A DNA stretch of 9,470 nt, taken from positions 1 to 9,470 of the forward strand of contig JAUNXW010000056.1 in assembly GCA_030539595.1 (NCBI GenBank), in the 5' to 3' direction. The notes under the pieces were generated by a model that searched no databases, was not told the DNA's origin, and saw nothing but the letters and a program-made list of their open reading frames with translations. The stretch's first letter is position 1. Every line of letters starts with the position of its first letter. Below, one piece after another: positions 1-6,978 of this stretch. Made by a program: the position numbers and the translations under genes. This stretch comes from Methanocorpusculum sp. Its GTDB lineage: Archaea; Halobacteriota; Methanomicrobia; Methanomicrobiales; Methanocorpusculaceae.

Positions 1-120
1 GAGGTGAACGAAGTGAGCCGAACTTCTAATAAATTCCTATCAACGCTGAGCGGAGTGATAAACGGAGCGAAGCCCCAACTTAGTCGAAATGAAACTAATC
101 AATAAAAATTAGCGAAGTAC
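1..120. repeat. Cluster of degenerate CGAAGTGA-like motifs, non-coding
   Basis: Five short related words occur within 120 bases: GAACGAAGTGA (6-16), GAGCGGAGTGA (48-58), AAACGGAGCGAA (60-71), TAGTCGAAATGAAAC (81-95) and TAGCGAAGTAC (110-120). They share a core close to CGRAGTGA and some sit inside weak inverted repeats, for example TTAG...CTAA around 80-97. The first reading frame of the plus strand is open to a TAA at 103-105. Its translation only reads through the motifs and resembles no protein I know, so I do not call a partial gene. The spacing is irregular (42, 12, 21 and 29 bases between starts), which argues against a CRISPR array. Function is unknown; motif families of this kind are often scattered between prokaryotic genes. 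Confidence 0.4.
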
Positions 121-129
121 AGAATTTAG

Positions 130-320
130 ACAATATCACACGCAATTTTTTTTTGTGGGCGGGTTGGAAATTCTGTCGGGAAGTAAGTTCGGGCTGTGTG
201 TGTGATAAACACCGCTCGCGTCATAAATGACGCTTGCGGAGCTGGGGAAGTTCGCTGACGCGAATTCCCCTGCCCCTACCCGCTCAGACAAACACAGCGT
301 GTTTGTAATCTGTGAACGAC
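130..320. repeat. Hairpin-rich intergenic element (probable dispersed repeat)
   Basis: At least three strong inverted repeats follow one another. The first is GCGTCAT-AA-ATGACGC at 219-234, extended by an outer CGC/GCG pair. The second is GGGGAA plus TTCGC (244-255) pairing with GCGAA plus TTCCCC (260-270) around a TGAC loop, with one bulged G. The third is ACAAACAC (288-295) pairing with GTGTTTGT (299-306), with an outer CAG/CTG. A T9 tract lies at 146-154. Read on the minus strand the block is open from an ATG at 348, but the product has no recognisable domain, no ribosome binding site was seen, and its codons run straight through the hairpins. A structured, possibly mobile, intergenic repeat fits better than a gene. 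Copies elsewhere in the genome would settle it. Confidence 0.45.
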
Positions 321-470
321 ACCAAATTATACAAAAAAGAACATCCAAGACATCATCATATCTTGCTGTGTGATTTACTTACACAGAACGATTTTAAGCC
401 TCTTTCTTCAAAAGATAAGGTGTTTCATCGTCTGAAAATAACCCTGATTTCTGCAAACAAAACCCAAATC
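321..470. other. Intergenic stretch without a gene
   Basis: No supportable gene was found on either strand. The only structure noted is an inverted repeat, CTGTGT (366-371) with ACACAG (381-386) around a 9-nt loop. The region is AT-rich and lies downstream of the rlmH terminator, so it probably belongs to the 3' flank of the minus-strand cluster. Confidence 0.4.
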
Positions 471-499
471 TAAAAAATAAGCCCGAATGGGATTTATTT
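471..499 (-). terminator. Hairpin plus T-run terminator after rlmH
   Basis: On the minus strand, 24 nt after the rlmH stop, AAATAA (499-494) and CCC pair with GGG and TTATTT (480-475) around an ATTC loop, with an unpaired AT/C step. The 3' arm runs directly into more T residues, giving CTTATTTTTTAG (481-470). Archaeal RNA polymerase terminates at T-tracts, and the hairpin adds to the likeness. The same 12 bases recur at 9404-9415. It is the natural end of the five-gene minus-strand cluster. Confidence 0.6.
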
Positions 500-522
500 C
501 CAATCAACCATCACATACGCAT

Positions 523-999
523 TCATTTATGATACGGCTCTTTATTCAAAATCCTGAAAGCCCTGTAAACCTGCTCAAACAAAATCAGTCTGCACATCGT
601 ATGTGTAAACGTCAGCCTCGAAAAAGAAATTTTTCTCTCAACAAAAGAAAGAACCTCAGGCGAAAGCCCAAGAGGACCTCCTATAATAAAACAGATATTC
701 CTGCCCGAAATTTTCATCTCACCGAAAAACTCAGCCAAATCACCGCTTGAAATCTCCTTACCCGTTCTCTCAAGCGCCACACTGCAGAACCCCTCCTTAA
801 TATTTGAAAGAATCAGCTTCCCTTCCTTCTCCATCACAACCCGCTCATCAGACACGGACGCGCTTTCGGGGATTCTCACATCGGTGAGTTCTGTAACAAA
901 AATTTTAGCATAAGGTCTCAGACGCTTTTCAAACTCGGCAATGCCCGAGCCGATATAAGCGTCCTTGATTTTGCCCACACAAAGAATCTGAATCTGCAT
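523..999 (-). CDS. rlmH: 23S rRNA (pseudouridine-N3) methyltransferase RlmH
   Basis: This 158-residue SPOUT-class methyltransferase matches RlmH of bacteria, which uses S-adenosylmethionine to methylate N3 of pseudouridine 1915 in helix 69 of 23S rRNA on assembled 70S ribosomes. Visible signs are the family length (about 155-159), a start resembling the family (MQIQILCVGKIK), the cofactor-loop motif IIGGPLG (105-111), and the knot-forming C-terminus with THTMCR (132-137), FEQVYRA (141-147) and the terminal NKEPYHK (152-158). The ATG lies one base after the TGA of the TPR gene, with no strong Shine-Dalgarno, so translation is probably coupled. It is the last gene of the cluster. In bacteria the target pseudouridine is made by RluD. 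Nothing in this window supplies that step, so the archaeal substrate is inferred from homology only. Confidence 0.93.
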   Translation of the reverse strand: MQIQILCVGKIKDAYIGSGIAEFEKRLRPYAKIFVTELTDVRIPESASVSDERVVMEKEGKLILSNIKEGFCSVALERTGKEISSGDLAEFFGEMKISGRNICFIIGGPLGLSPEVLSFVERKISFSRLTFTHTMCRLILFEQVYRAFRILNKEPYHK

Positions 1000-1000
1000 C

Positions 1001-4000
1001 TCAGTCGTCGAAAGAAAAACCGTTAACGCTGTGCTTGTGACGCGGAACTTCCTCTTCCGCTGCGGGAGACTCTAAAACATCCTTATACTCTTCGGGTTCA
1101 TGAACCTCCTCAACAAACTCCTCTTCGTGTTTCGGTGCGTCTGAGAGCTCAACAATCTTGTTAAAGCAGTAGAGAGCATTTTTAATATTTCCAGAACCGT
1201 CAAGCGCCTTCGCCTTCAAATGCCACGCAGAAATATTTTCCGGATATTTCTTTAAGATATTGTCCGCAGATTTATCTGCAAGGTCAAACCTCTTCTGCTC
1301 CAGATAAATCAGACCTCTGCAGTAATCCACATCTGCATCAGTGCAGCCCGCGGCTTCTGCCTTATCAAAAGAAGCAAGCGCATCTGTTGGTCGTCCCGTA
1401 ACCATCTGCATAAATCCGAGACCGGAAAGAACATACGGATTTCTCGGATTTGCCGAAGCGGTCTGAATAAGGCTATCTGCAACCTCCTTCGGCTCACCAA
1501 TTTTAACCGCCGCAAGCGACTTCTTGAGATAAGCGAGACTGTTCTTTGGATGAAGCTCAATAATTTTGTTAAAGACCTTGATAGATTCAGGATACTTGCC
1601 GATACGCAAAAGCATGTCCGCGTATGCAAACATAGCCGAAGAATTTGAAAAGTCGCCTTTCACAACCGCAGCGAGTTCCTTCACTGCCGATTCTGAATCC
1701 CCGTTTGCTGCAAGTGAGCAGGCATAATGATACCTCAGCTCCAAATCATCCGGTCTTGCTGAAAGAACTTCACCGCACGAAACAGCCGCGTCGGCATAAT
1801 TTCCGAGATAGCACAGCGCCTCGGATTTGAGACGCTTCGTAACCATATCCTCAGGATTTGATTCAAGCAGAATCTCATATCCCGAAAGAGCCTCTTCGTA
1901 TTCTCCGCGAATGCGGTAAATTGCGGAAAGTTTTCTGATGACATCGGAATTAACAATGCCGAACTCCATATACTTGGCATAAACATCAAGCGCCTCATCG
2001 TATTTGTGCTGCTGTTCGCAGACAGAAGCAAGAGAGAGAATGGCGTCTGTGTTTTCCGAATCGACTTCTATCAGTTTTCTGTAGACGTCTTCGGCGTTTG
2101 TGATTTTGCCGAGACTGACAAGCGCTTCTGCCTTGTCGGAAAGTGCGTGTTTGTTTTCCGGCTCAATTGCGAGAACTTCATCCGCGATACTTATTGATTC
2201 CTTGAAGTTTCCGCTCAGCAGATAAACGTGAGAGAGGGCTGTAAGCACATGAATATTTTTGGGCTCAACTCCTCTTGCCTGCGTGTAGTAGTTAACCGCA
2301 TCCTCATGTCTTCCGACAGCGGTGCATACATCTCCGCCGAGAACAATCAAATCAAACGAAGCATTGCCCGAAGAAACCGCCAGAGCAACAGCGTCCGCGG
2401 CATCTTCGTTTCTGCCGAGGTCGGCGCAGAGTTTTGCAACGCTTACCGCAACGCCCGGAATTTCCGGATAAACGTTTAAGACTTTCAGATAAGTTTCAAC
2501 AGCCGCTTCTTTGTTCATAGAAGATGCCTGAACTCTCGCAAGCGAGATTAACGCAGACGGGTTATCGGGCATTAACTCAGCAGCAGACGTTAATGCGGAT
2601 TCGGCTTCGCTGTATCTTCCAAGCATCTCAAAAGAATTTCCAAGACCCAGATACCCAGCGGCAATTTCCGGACCTATGGATATTGCGTTTGTGTAGTGCT
2701 TAACCGCGTCATCATAAAGTCCTTGTGCAAACGCGGCTGTTCCTGCGGTGATTGTTGTTGTTAAGTCCTTTTGCAGATATTTTTCAAGGAAATTTTCCGC
2801 ATTTTCTTTTGCCTGTGCATAGTTGCCTATGCCTATAGATGAATCGATTATTCCCGCATGAGCAACAGCGTTTTCCGGCGCGAGTTCAACAATCTTGCTC
2901 CATGCAATTCCTGCTTCGCTGAATTTGCCGAGCATCATCTGGGTTGATGCGTACTGCATCAGAGCCTCAATGTTTTCTGAATCTTTGGAGATTACAATTG
3001 AGGTTGCATCGGATGATGCTTTGTATTTACCTAACCCTCTCAGACATTTTCCGTGAAGAAGTTCAATGTCAAGTCTGTTCGGCGACTCGGTTAAGACATT
3101 TTTGGCGGCTTTGTCAGCTTCGCTGTATTTACCGAGAACCGACAAAGCGTAAGCCTGCATTGTGAGAAGCCCTTCGTTTACTACACCGATTTCAACTTTC
3201 GGCGGCTCTTTGATTACAGGAGCGTCGGTATCAAACAAGTCCATGTCTTTATCGCTGCTGAACCATTTCATTTTTGCAGGAGTTGAAGTGCCTGATGCGA
3301 GTTTGTCTGTTTTTGCAAAACTCTCAAGTGCGTCGCTGTATTTTCCGGAGAAGTATTCAGCACATCCTTTCATATACCAGACGGTGCTGTTTGTGTGATT
3401 CAGGTGGATGTATTCAACAAATGAGGCTATTGACCTTTTCATTGAGCCGTTGAGGAAGGAAACTATTCCAAGTAAATACCAGAGTTCAGCGTTTGCATAG
3501 CCTCTTGCGAGGATTTTTTCAAGCTGGTTTGCGGATTCTTTTCCGTTTCCGCTCCAGAATAGGGAAAGGGCTCTTCTTACATTTACGGTTATGTCGTCGC
3601 CTGTTGTGAAATGCTGAACCATTCCATAGGCAATGGCTGCGTCTTTGAAGTTTCCGCGTGATTCTTCAAGTCTTGCACGGCGGTACCAGCCGAGTGAGTC
3701 TGTTTCATCGAGTTCGGAGTATCTCTTTACCGCTCCATCAACGTCCCCCATCATTTCACAGCAGAACCCGGCGTCGGCAAGCAGTCCCGATTTTTTTTCT
3801 TCCGAGATTCCTATAAGGTCGTCATAGCAGGATTTTGCTTCGGCAAATGCTCCGCTTCTCATTAATAGTTCCGCGTATCTTATTTTGTATTGGATATTTT
3901 TGGGGTTCATTGCGACTAAGTGCGAGCAGACAGAGGCGGCTTCTTTGTATTTTCCGCATCTTTGAAGCCAGTCGCATTTTAAGTCTTTGAGGTAGGATTC

Positions 4001-4342
4001 GCTTTCGGGCAGGACAACGTGACCTATTGCGGATACGGCTTCTTCGTATTTTCCGAAGTCGCCGAGTATTAATGCGAGGTTTATCCATGCGTGTTTATTT
4101 TCCGCGTCAAGTTCGGTTGCTTTTGCATATGAACGGGCGGCGTTTTCGTATTTCAGTGTGAGTTTCTGACAGTCGCCGAGTTTTGTGTAAAGTATGGAAC
4201 TTCCGGGTTCGTGTTCAACTGCTTTTGCAAAATACTGTGCAGCCTCTTCATAAAGTCCTTTTTCCCGGGCAAGTTCGCCTTTAGGTGTAAATGGATTCAG
4301 CTTTTCATTTTTGTTGGAGAATAATCCGCTTAAGTCTACCAT
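1001..4342 (-). CDS. Giant tetratricopeptide-repeat (TPR) protein, 1113 residues
   Basis: Nearly the whole protein is built of 34-residue TPR units, with recurrent patterns such as GKYEEA, GKYSEAD, GRYSEAES and ALxxLG. From the length I estimate 28-30 units. They form two arrays: about 15-348, and about 393-1070. A non-repeat linker (about 349-392, with DKDMDLFDTD and a Pro-rich piece) separates them. The last 44 residues (1070-1113) form an acidic tail with runs of Glu, ending in FSFDD. There is no signal peptide or membrane segment, so it should be cytoplasmic. TPR superhelices bind other proteins; a scaffold role is inference and no enzyme domain is visible. The chosen ATG is preceded by AGGAGA (4356-4351), 8 nt away. 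Partners could include the neighbouring PolB or RlmH, but adjacency alone does not show this. Confidence 0.9.
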   Translation of the reverse strand: MVDLSGLFSNKNEKLNPFTPKGELAREKGLYEEAAQYFAKAVEHEPGSSILYTKLGDCQKLTLKYENAARSYAKATELDAENKHAWINLALILGDFGKYEEAVSAIGHVVLPESESYLKDLKCDWLQRCGKYKEAASVCSHLVAMNPKNIQYKIRYAELLMRSGAFAEAKSCYDDLIGISEEKKSGLLADAGFCCEMMGDVDGAVKRYSELDETDSLGWYRRARLEESRGNFKDAAIAYGMVQHFTTGDDITVNVRRALSLFWSGNGKESANQLEKILARGYANAELWYLLGIVSFLNGSMKRSIASFVEYIHLNHTNSTVWYMKGCAEYFSGKYSDALESFAKTDKLASGTSTPAKMKWFSSDKDMDLFDTDAPVIKEPPKVEIGVVNEGLLTMQAYALSVLGKYSEADKAAKNVLTESPNRLDIELLHGKCLRGLGKYKASSDATSIVISKDSENIEALMQYASTQMMLGKFSEAGIAWSKIVELAPENAVAHAGIIDSSIGIGNYAQAKENAENFLEKYLQKDLTTTITAGTAAFAQGLYDDAVKHYTNAISIGPEIAAGYLGLGNSFEMLGRYSEAESALTSAAELMPDNPSALISLARVQASSMNKEAAVETYLKVLNVYPEIPGVAVSVAKLCADLGRNEDAADAVALAVSSGNASFDLIVLGGDVCTAVGRHEDAVNYYTQARGVEPKNIHVLTALSHVYLLSGNFKESISIADEVLAIEPENKHALSDKAEALVSLGKITNAEDVYRKLIEVDSENTDAILSLASVCEQQHKYDEALDVYAKYMEFGIVNSDVIRKLSAIYRIRGEYEEALSGYEILLESNPEDMVTKRLKSEALCYLGNYADAAVSCGEVLSARPDDLELRYHYACSLAANGDSESAVKELAAVVKGDFSNSSAMFAYADMLLRIGKYPESIKVFNKIIELHPKNSLAYLKKSLAAVKIGEPKEVADSLIQTASANPRNPYVLSGLGFMQMVTGRPTDALASFDKAEAAGCTDADVDYCRGLIYLEQKRFDLADKSADNILKKYPENISAWHLKAKALDGSGNIKNALYCFNKIVELSDAPKHEEEFVEEVHEPEEYKDVLESPAAEEEVPRHKHSVNGFSFDD

Positions 4343-4350
4343 ATTGTCCG

Positions 4351-4356
4351 TCTCCT
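4351..4356 (-). promoter_or_regulatory. Ribosome binding site of the TPR gene, overlapping an upstream stop codon
   Basis: AGGAGA on the minus strand lies 8 nt before the TPR ATG. Its first bases coincide with the TAG (4357-4355) that ends the small upstream reading frame. This arrangement is typical of translationally coupled genes, so it supports both the TPR start and the reality of the small gene. Confidence 0.7.
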
Positions 4357-4574
4357 ACTGGATGTAAATAGATATATTATCTTTGACCCCGAGAGTATAA
4401 AGAGTATCTGCATAGTCTGCCGCATCAGTCTGAGCTTGTCCAATCGTTATGCAAATCTGCTCTACAAGAATTTGATGCTGAAGCTGTTGTATTGTTGTTC
4501 CTCTAAATTTTCTGACGAGACACCGAAATCACAATCTCAAATTTGTTTAAATATCCGATTACATTATCGGACAT
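4355..4574 (-). pseudogene. Small unrecognised gene (72 codons if repaired) split by a one-base frameshift
   Basis: The gap between polB and the TPR gene is coding-like on the minus strand. An ATG at 4574 opens a 23-codon frame (MSDNVIGYLNKFEIVISVS..., stop TAG at 4505-4503). Dropping one A from the A4 run at 4511-4508 lets it continue for a further 50 residues to the TAG at 4357-4355, giving 72 residues. The 3' part looks real: a Gln-rich amphipathic stretch (repaired residues 28-48), then TDAADYADTLYTLGVKDN and a short hydrophobic end. The repaired frame starts 10 nt after the polB stop and ends 12 nt before the TPR ATG, so it tiles the gap. The 3' part has no ATG, GTG or TTG in frame. I do not recognise a family. 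Explanations are a homopolymer sequencing error, a real frameshift mutation, programmed +1 frameshifting, or separate initiation (see findings). Confidence 0.55.
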
Positions 4575-4584
4575 CCGCCTGTTT

Positions 4585-6978
4585 TCAGAAGAACATATCC
4601 AGCGTGGTCTTCCTTGCAACCGACGGATCGAACTCGTCCCAACTCCAGCCTAAAGCATCAAAAATTCTGTTAAGCGGTGTCGCAATTGTTTTTTCAAGCA
4701 TCGTGTCCCAGTCGATTTCGAAAGTATCTTTGGGTATCTGGTCCGGATATTCAAAGCAGAGCACATCGGTATTCGGGTATTTATCAGGATTGAGACTGCG
4801 CTTAATGTAAAGCCGTTTCGGCTTGCTTCCTTTCTGGAAACGTGTGCCCATATAAGTATTTGAATACTTTGCCCCTCTTCCGTGCGAATCAAGATGCTCA
4901 TAATCTTCAAGAGATTTATTAATCCCGCTTGGAATACCCGCTTTATCGAGCGGACAGTAACCCTCGCGGTAAATTTTAATTACTTCCGGCAGATATGCAA
5001 TAACATCCGATTTACCGTTGCCCTTCAAAACCATCTCCAGAACTTTTTCCTGAACCTCGCGGGTAATGGGCGCTGAATCCGAGCGCTTCATTTCAAAACC
5101 CGTTATGTCGATTTTATCCACATCCTGCCCCTCTTTCCAGATTAAATGACCTGCATAGCGTTTCTTCGCTCCGCCCTGGAAAAATCTGCGGTAAATTTTT
5201 TCGAACTTGATTGAGAAATAATTGACATCAGCCCCCAGAGTATTTTTGGAAAACACAGGGTAACTCTCGTTAAGTTCTTTTTCAAGAACTCTTGCCTCCG
5301 CCATAGTATCTTCAAGAGACATATTCGGCAGCTGAACAAAACAGGAATCAGTATCTCCGTAGATTACCTCAAAGCCGTGCTTTGTGATGATATTTTTCGT
5401 GTGCTGAATAATTGCACGCCCAACAGAAGTCACAGCAGCCCCTATATCGCTGTCGTAAAGTCTGAATCTTGAAAATCCGGAAACTCCGTAGTAAGTATTC
5501 ATAATGACCTTCAGCACATTCTGCTGCATATCATAAAGCGTGTATTCGTCTGAACCGAACGGGAAACTGTTTCTAAGTTTTTTCCGCTCGTCGCGTTCAA
5601 CCATCAGCTCGCTTATGATACTTCTTGTAAGACCGTCGGGCTGTTTTTTGAATCTGATTCCGTTGGGTGCGTGAATTTCTCCTTCCGGCGACTTTGTCTC
5701 AGGCGACGCATTTAAAGTCATCATTGCCATAGGATACAGCGACTTCAAATCCAGAACAATTACGTTTTCCCGGACGCCTTTTGACGGAGCAAAAACCGTC
5801 GCTCCCTCAAAAGCATTTCCTTCCTTGCTTCCCTTTGACGGGAGAACAAATCTTCCCAGAGCTTTTCTTAAAATGTAGATATCGATGACATTTGAAGAGT
5901 TGAGGGTTTTATCCAGAGGACAGCCCACATATCGTGAAACCTCCTGATAGAACTCTATGATGTTGTTCTTGCGGTTAATTCCAACGCACAGTTCAACATC
6001 CTTGAAGTTGTACTCAACCATTTTCAGCGGGTCGGTGTTCCACAAACCGCTCAAAGAACCCGAGTATCTTACTTTTCCTTCACCGAGTTCTTCTTCTGCG
6101 ATAGCGTCAAGACGATAAGATTCTTTCTGACTTCCCTGCATTTTTTTGTAGGCTGTAAGAAGGTCGAAAATTACTCTGCCTCTCATCGCGTTTCTGTCGA
6201 CAACTCCGGAAAGTCTTGCGAAAACATCGGGCTTGAATCCCAGAACCTCAACGCGTTTCAGAATATATGCGGCATCAAAATCCGCAAAGTTCCAGCCGGA
6301 TAAAATGTCCGGGTCTTTTTCCGCGATATAATTGATGAAGCCCTGAAAAAGTTCTTTTTCCGTGTCAAACGTAAAAATTCTGTGGCGGTTTTTATCAAAG
6401 CATCCGCCTTCAAGAGCCTCTGCCGAATCAAAATCACCTTTGACTTCGCCGTTTAAAACGAAGGTTGTGTAGAAATCATCGAATGAATCGTGGCAGGTAA
6501 TACAGTTTACCAAATCGCGTTCGGGGTCTGGAAAACCGTTTCTGTCGTCGCATTCGATATCGCACATGCACACGCGTGGTTTTGAGATTACATGTGCGGG
6601 CTTTAACTCTTTGAAGCCGCACTCTTCATTTTCAAAAGATACCCCGCCCGTAAGTCCGGTGTCTATTAAAAATCTGGTCGCAAAAGGAATATCAGCTTCA
6701 AAGTGATGATAGTTTTCTCTTGCTCCTCTTACATCGGTCGGCTTTGACGTGTAGATTTTTCTAAGCGGCTCGCCTTTGATTGATATCCCCGTCTCTTCGG
6801 ATACGATTAATTTATTGTCGTGCGGTTTGTCCACTTCGCTTTCCCTTACCCAGAAGTAAGGACGAAAACCTGTGATTTTAAGCTGATGAGATGTGCCGTT
6901 CGTTTCTCTGCCGAAGATGTGAACTACAGGTCCGCCCGGAGCGTTTGAATATTCGGCTTGATTTATTGCGATTTCCAT
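4585..6978 (-). CDS. polB: Family B DNA-directed DNA polymerase (archaeal PolB) with 3'-5' exonuclease
   Basis: This is a complete 797-residue replicative or repair polymerase, of usual length and without an intein. Exonuclease motifs are Exo I DIE (D140, E142), Exo II NFADFD (N230, D235) and Exo III YNFKD (Y323, D327). Polymerase motifs are A, DLKSLYP (410-416); B, K490-x6-YG (497-498); and C, YGDTDS (540-545), with the two metal-binding Asp residues D542 and D544. KKRYAG follows at 605-610. In the N-terminal domain, V83 and IPFATRFLID (97-106) match the pocket by which archaeal PolB stalls at template uracil. The C-terminus KTTLDMFF (790-797) resembles a PCNA-binding PIP box with Lys in place of Gln. 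The ATG overlaps the mdh stop by one base (TAATG), with GGAG (6988-6985) 6 nt before it. Function is highly likely; whether it is the main replicase cannot be told here. Confidence 0.97.
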   Translation of the reverse strand: MEIAINQAEYSNAPGGPVVHIFGRETNGTSHQLKITGFRPYFWVRESEVDKPHDNKLIVSEETGISIKGEPLRKIYTSKPTDVRGARENYHHFEADIPFATRFLIDTGLTGGVSFENEECGFKELKPAHVISKPRVCMCDIECDDRNGFPDPERDLVNCITCHDSFDDFYTTFVLNGEVKGDFDSAEALEGGCFDKNRHRIFTFDTEKELFQGFINYIAEKDPDILSGWNFADFDAAYILKRVEVLGFKPDVFARLSGVVDRNAMRGRVIFDLLTAYKKMQGSQKESYRLDAIAEEELGEGKVRYSGSLSGLWNTDPLKMVEYNFKDVELCVGINRKNNIIEFYQEVSRYVGCPLDKTLNSSNVIDIYILRKALGRFVLPSKGSKEGNAFEGATVFAPSKGVRENVIVLDLKSLYPMAMMTLNASPETKSPEGEIHAPNGIRFKKQPDGLTRSIISELMVERDERKKLRNSFPFGSDEYTLYDMQQNVLKVIMNTYYGVSGFSRFRLYDSDIGAAVTSVGRAIIQHTKNIITKHGFEVIYGDTDSCFVQLPNMSLEDTMAEARVLEKELNESYPVFSKNTLGADVNYFSIKFEKIYRRFFQGGAKKRYAGHLIWKEGQDVDKIDITGFEMKRSDSAPITREVQEKVLEMVLKGNGKSDVIAYLPEVIKIYREGYCPLDKAGIPSGINKSLEDYEHLDSHGRGAKYSNTYMGTRFQKGSKPKRLYIKRSLNPDKYPNTDVLCFEYPDQIPKDTFEIDWDTMLEKTIATPLNRIFDALGWSWDEFDPSVARKTTLDMFF

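Noticed and set aside
1..120. Possible CRISPR repeats
   Set aside because: The motifs are too short, degenerate and irregularly spaced; there are no uniform spacers and no cas genes.
136..348. 70-codon open frame on the minus strand
   Set aside because: It runs through three strong hairpins and a T9/A9 tract, has no ribosome binding site or recognisable domain, and looks like chance coding across an intergenic repeat.
487..750. 87-codon plus-strand open frame
   Set aside because: It is antisense to rlmH, whose family motifs are clear; the product is low-complexity and Lys/Arg-rich.
4436..4810. 124-codon plus-strand open frame
   Set aside because: It is antisense to the 3' end of polB and the small gene, with no recognisable domain. 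The minus-strand reading explains both flanks better.
4585..6978. Intein in the polymerase
   Set aside because: Motifs A, B and C are uninterrupted and the length of 797 residues is normal.
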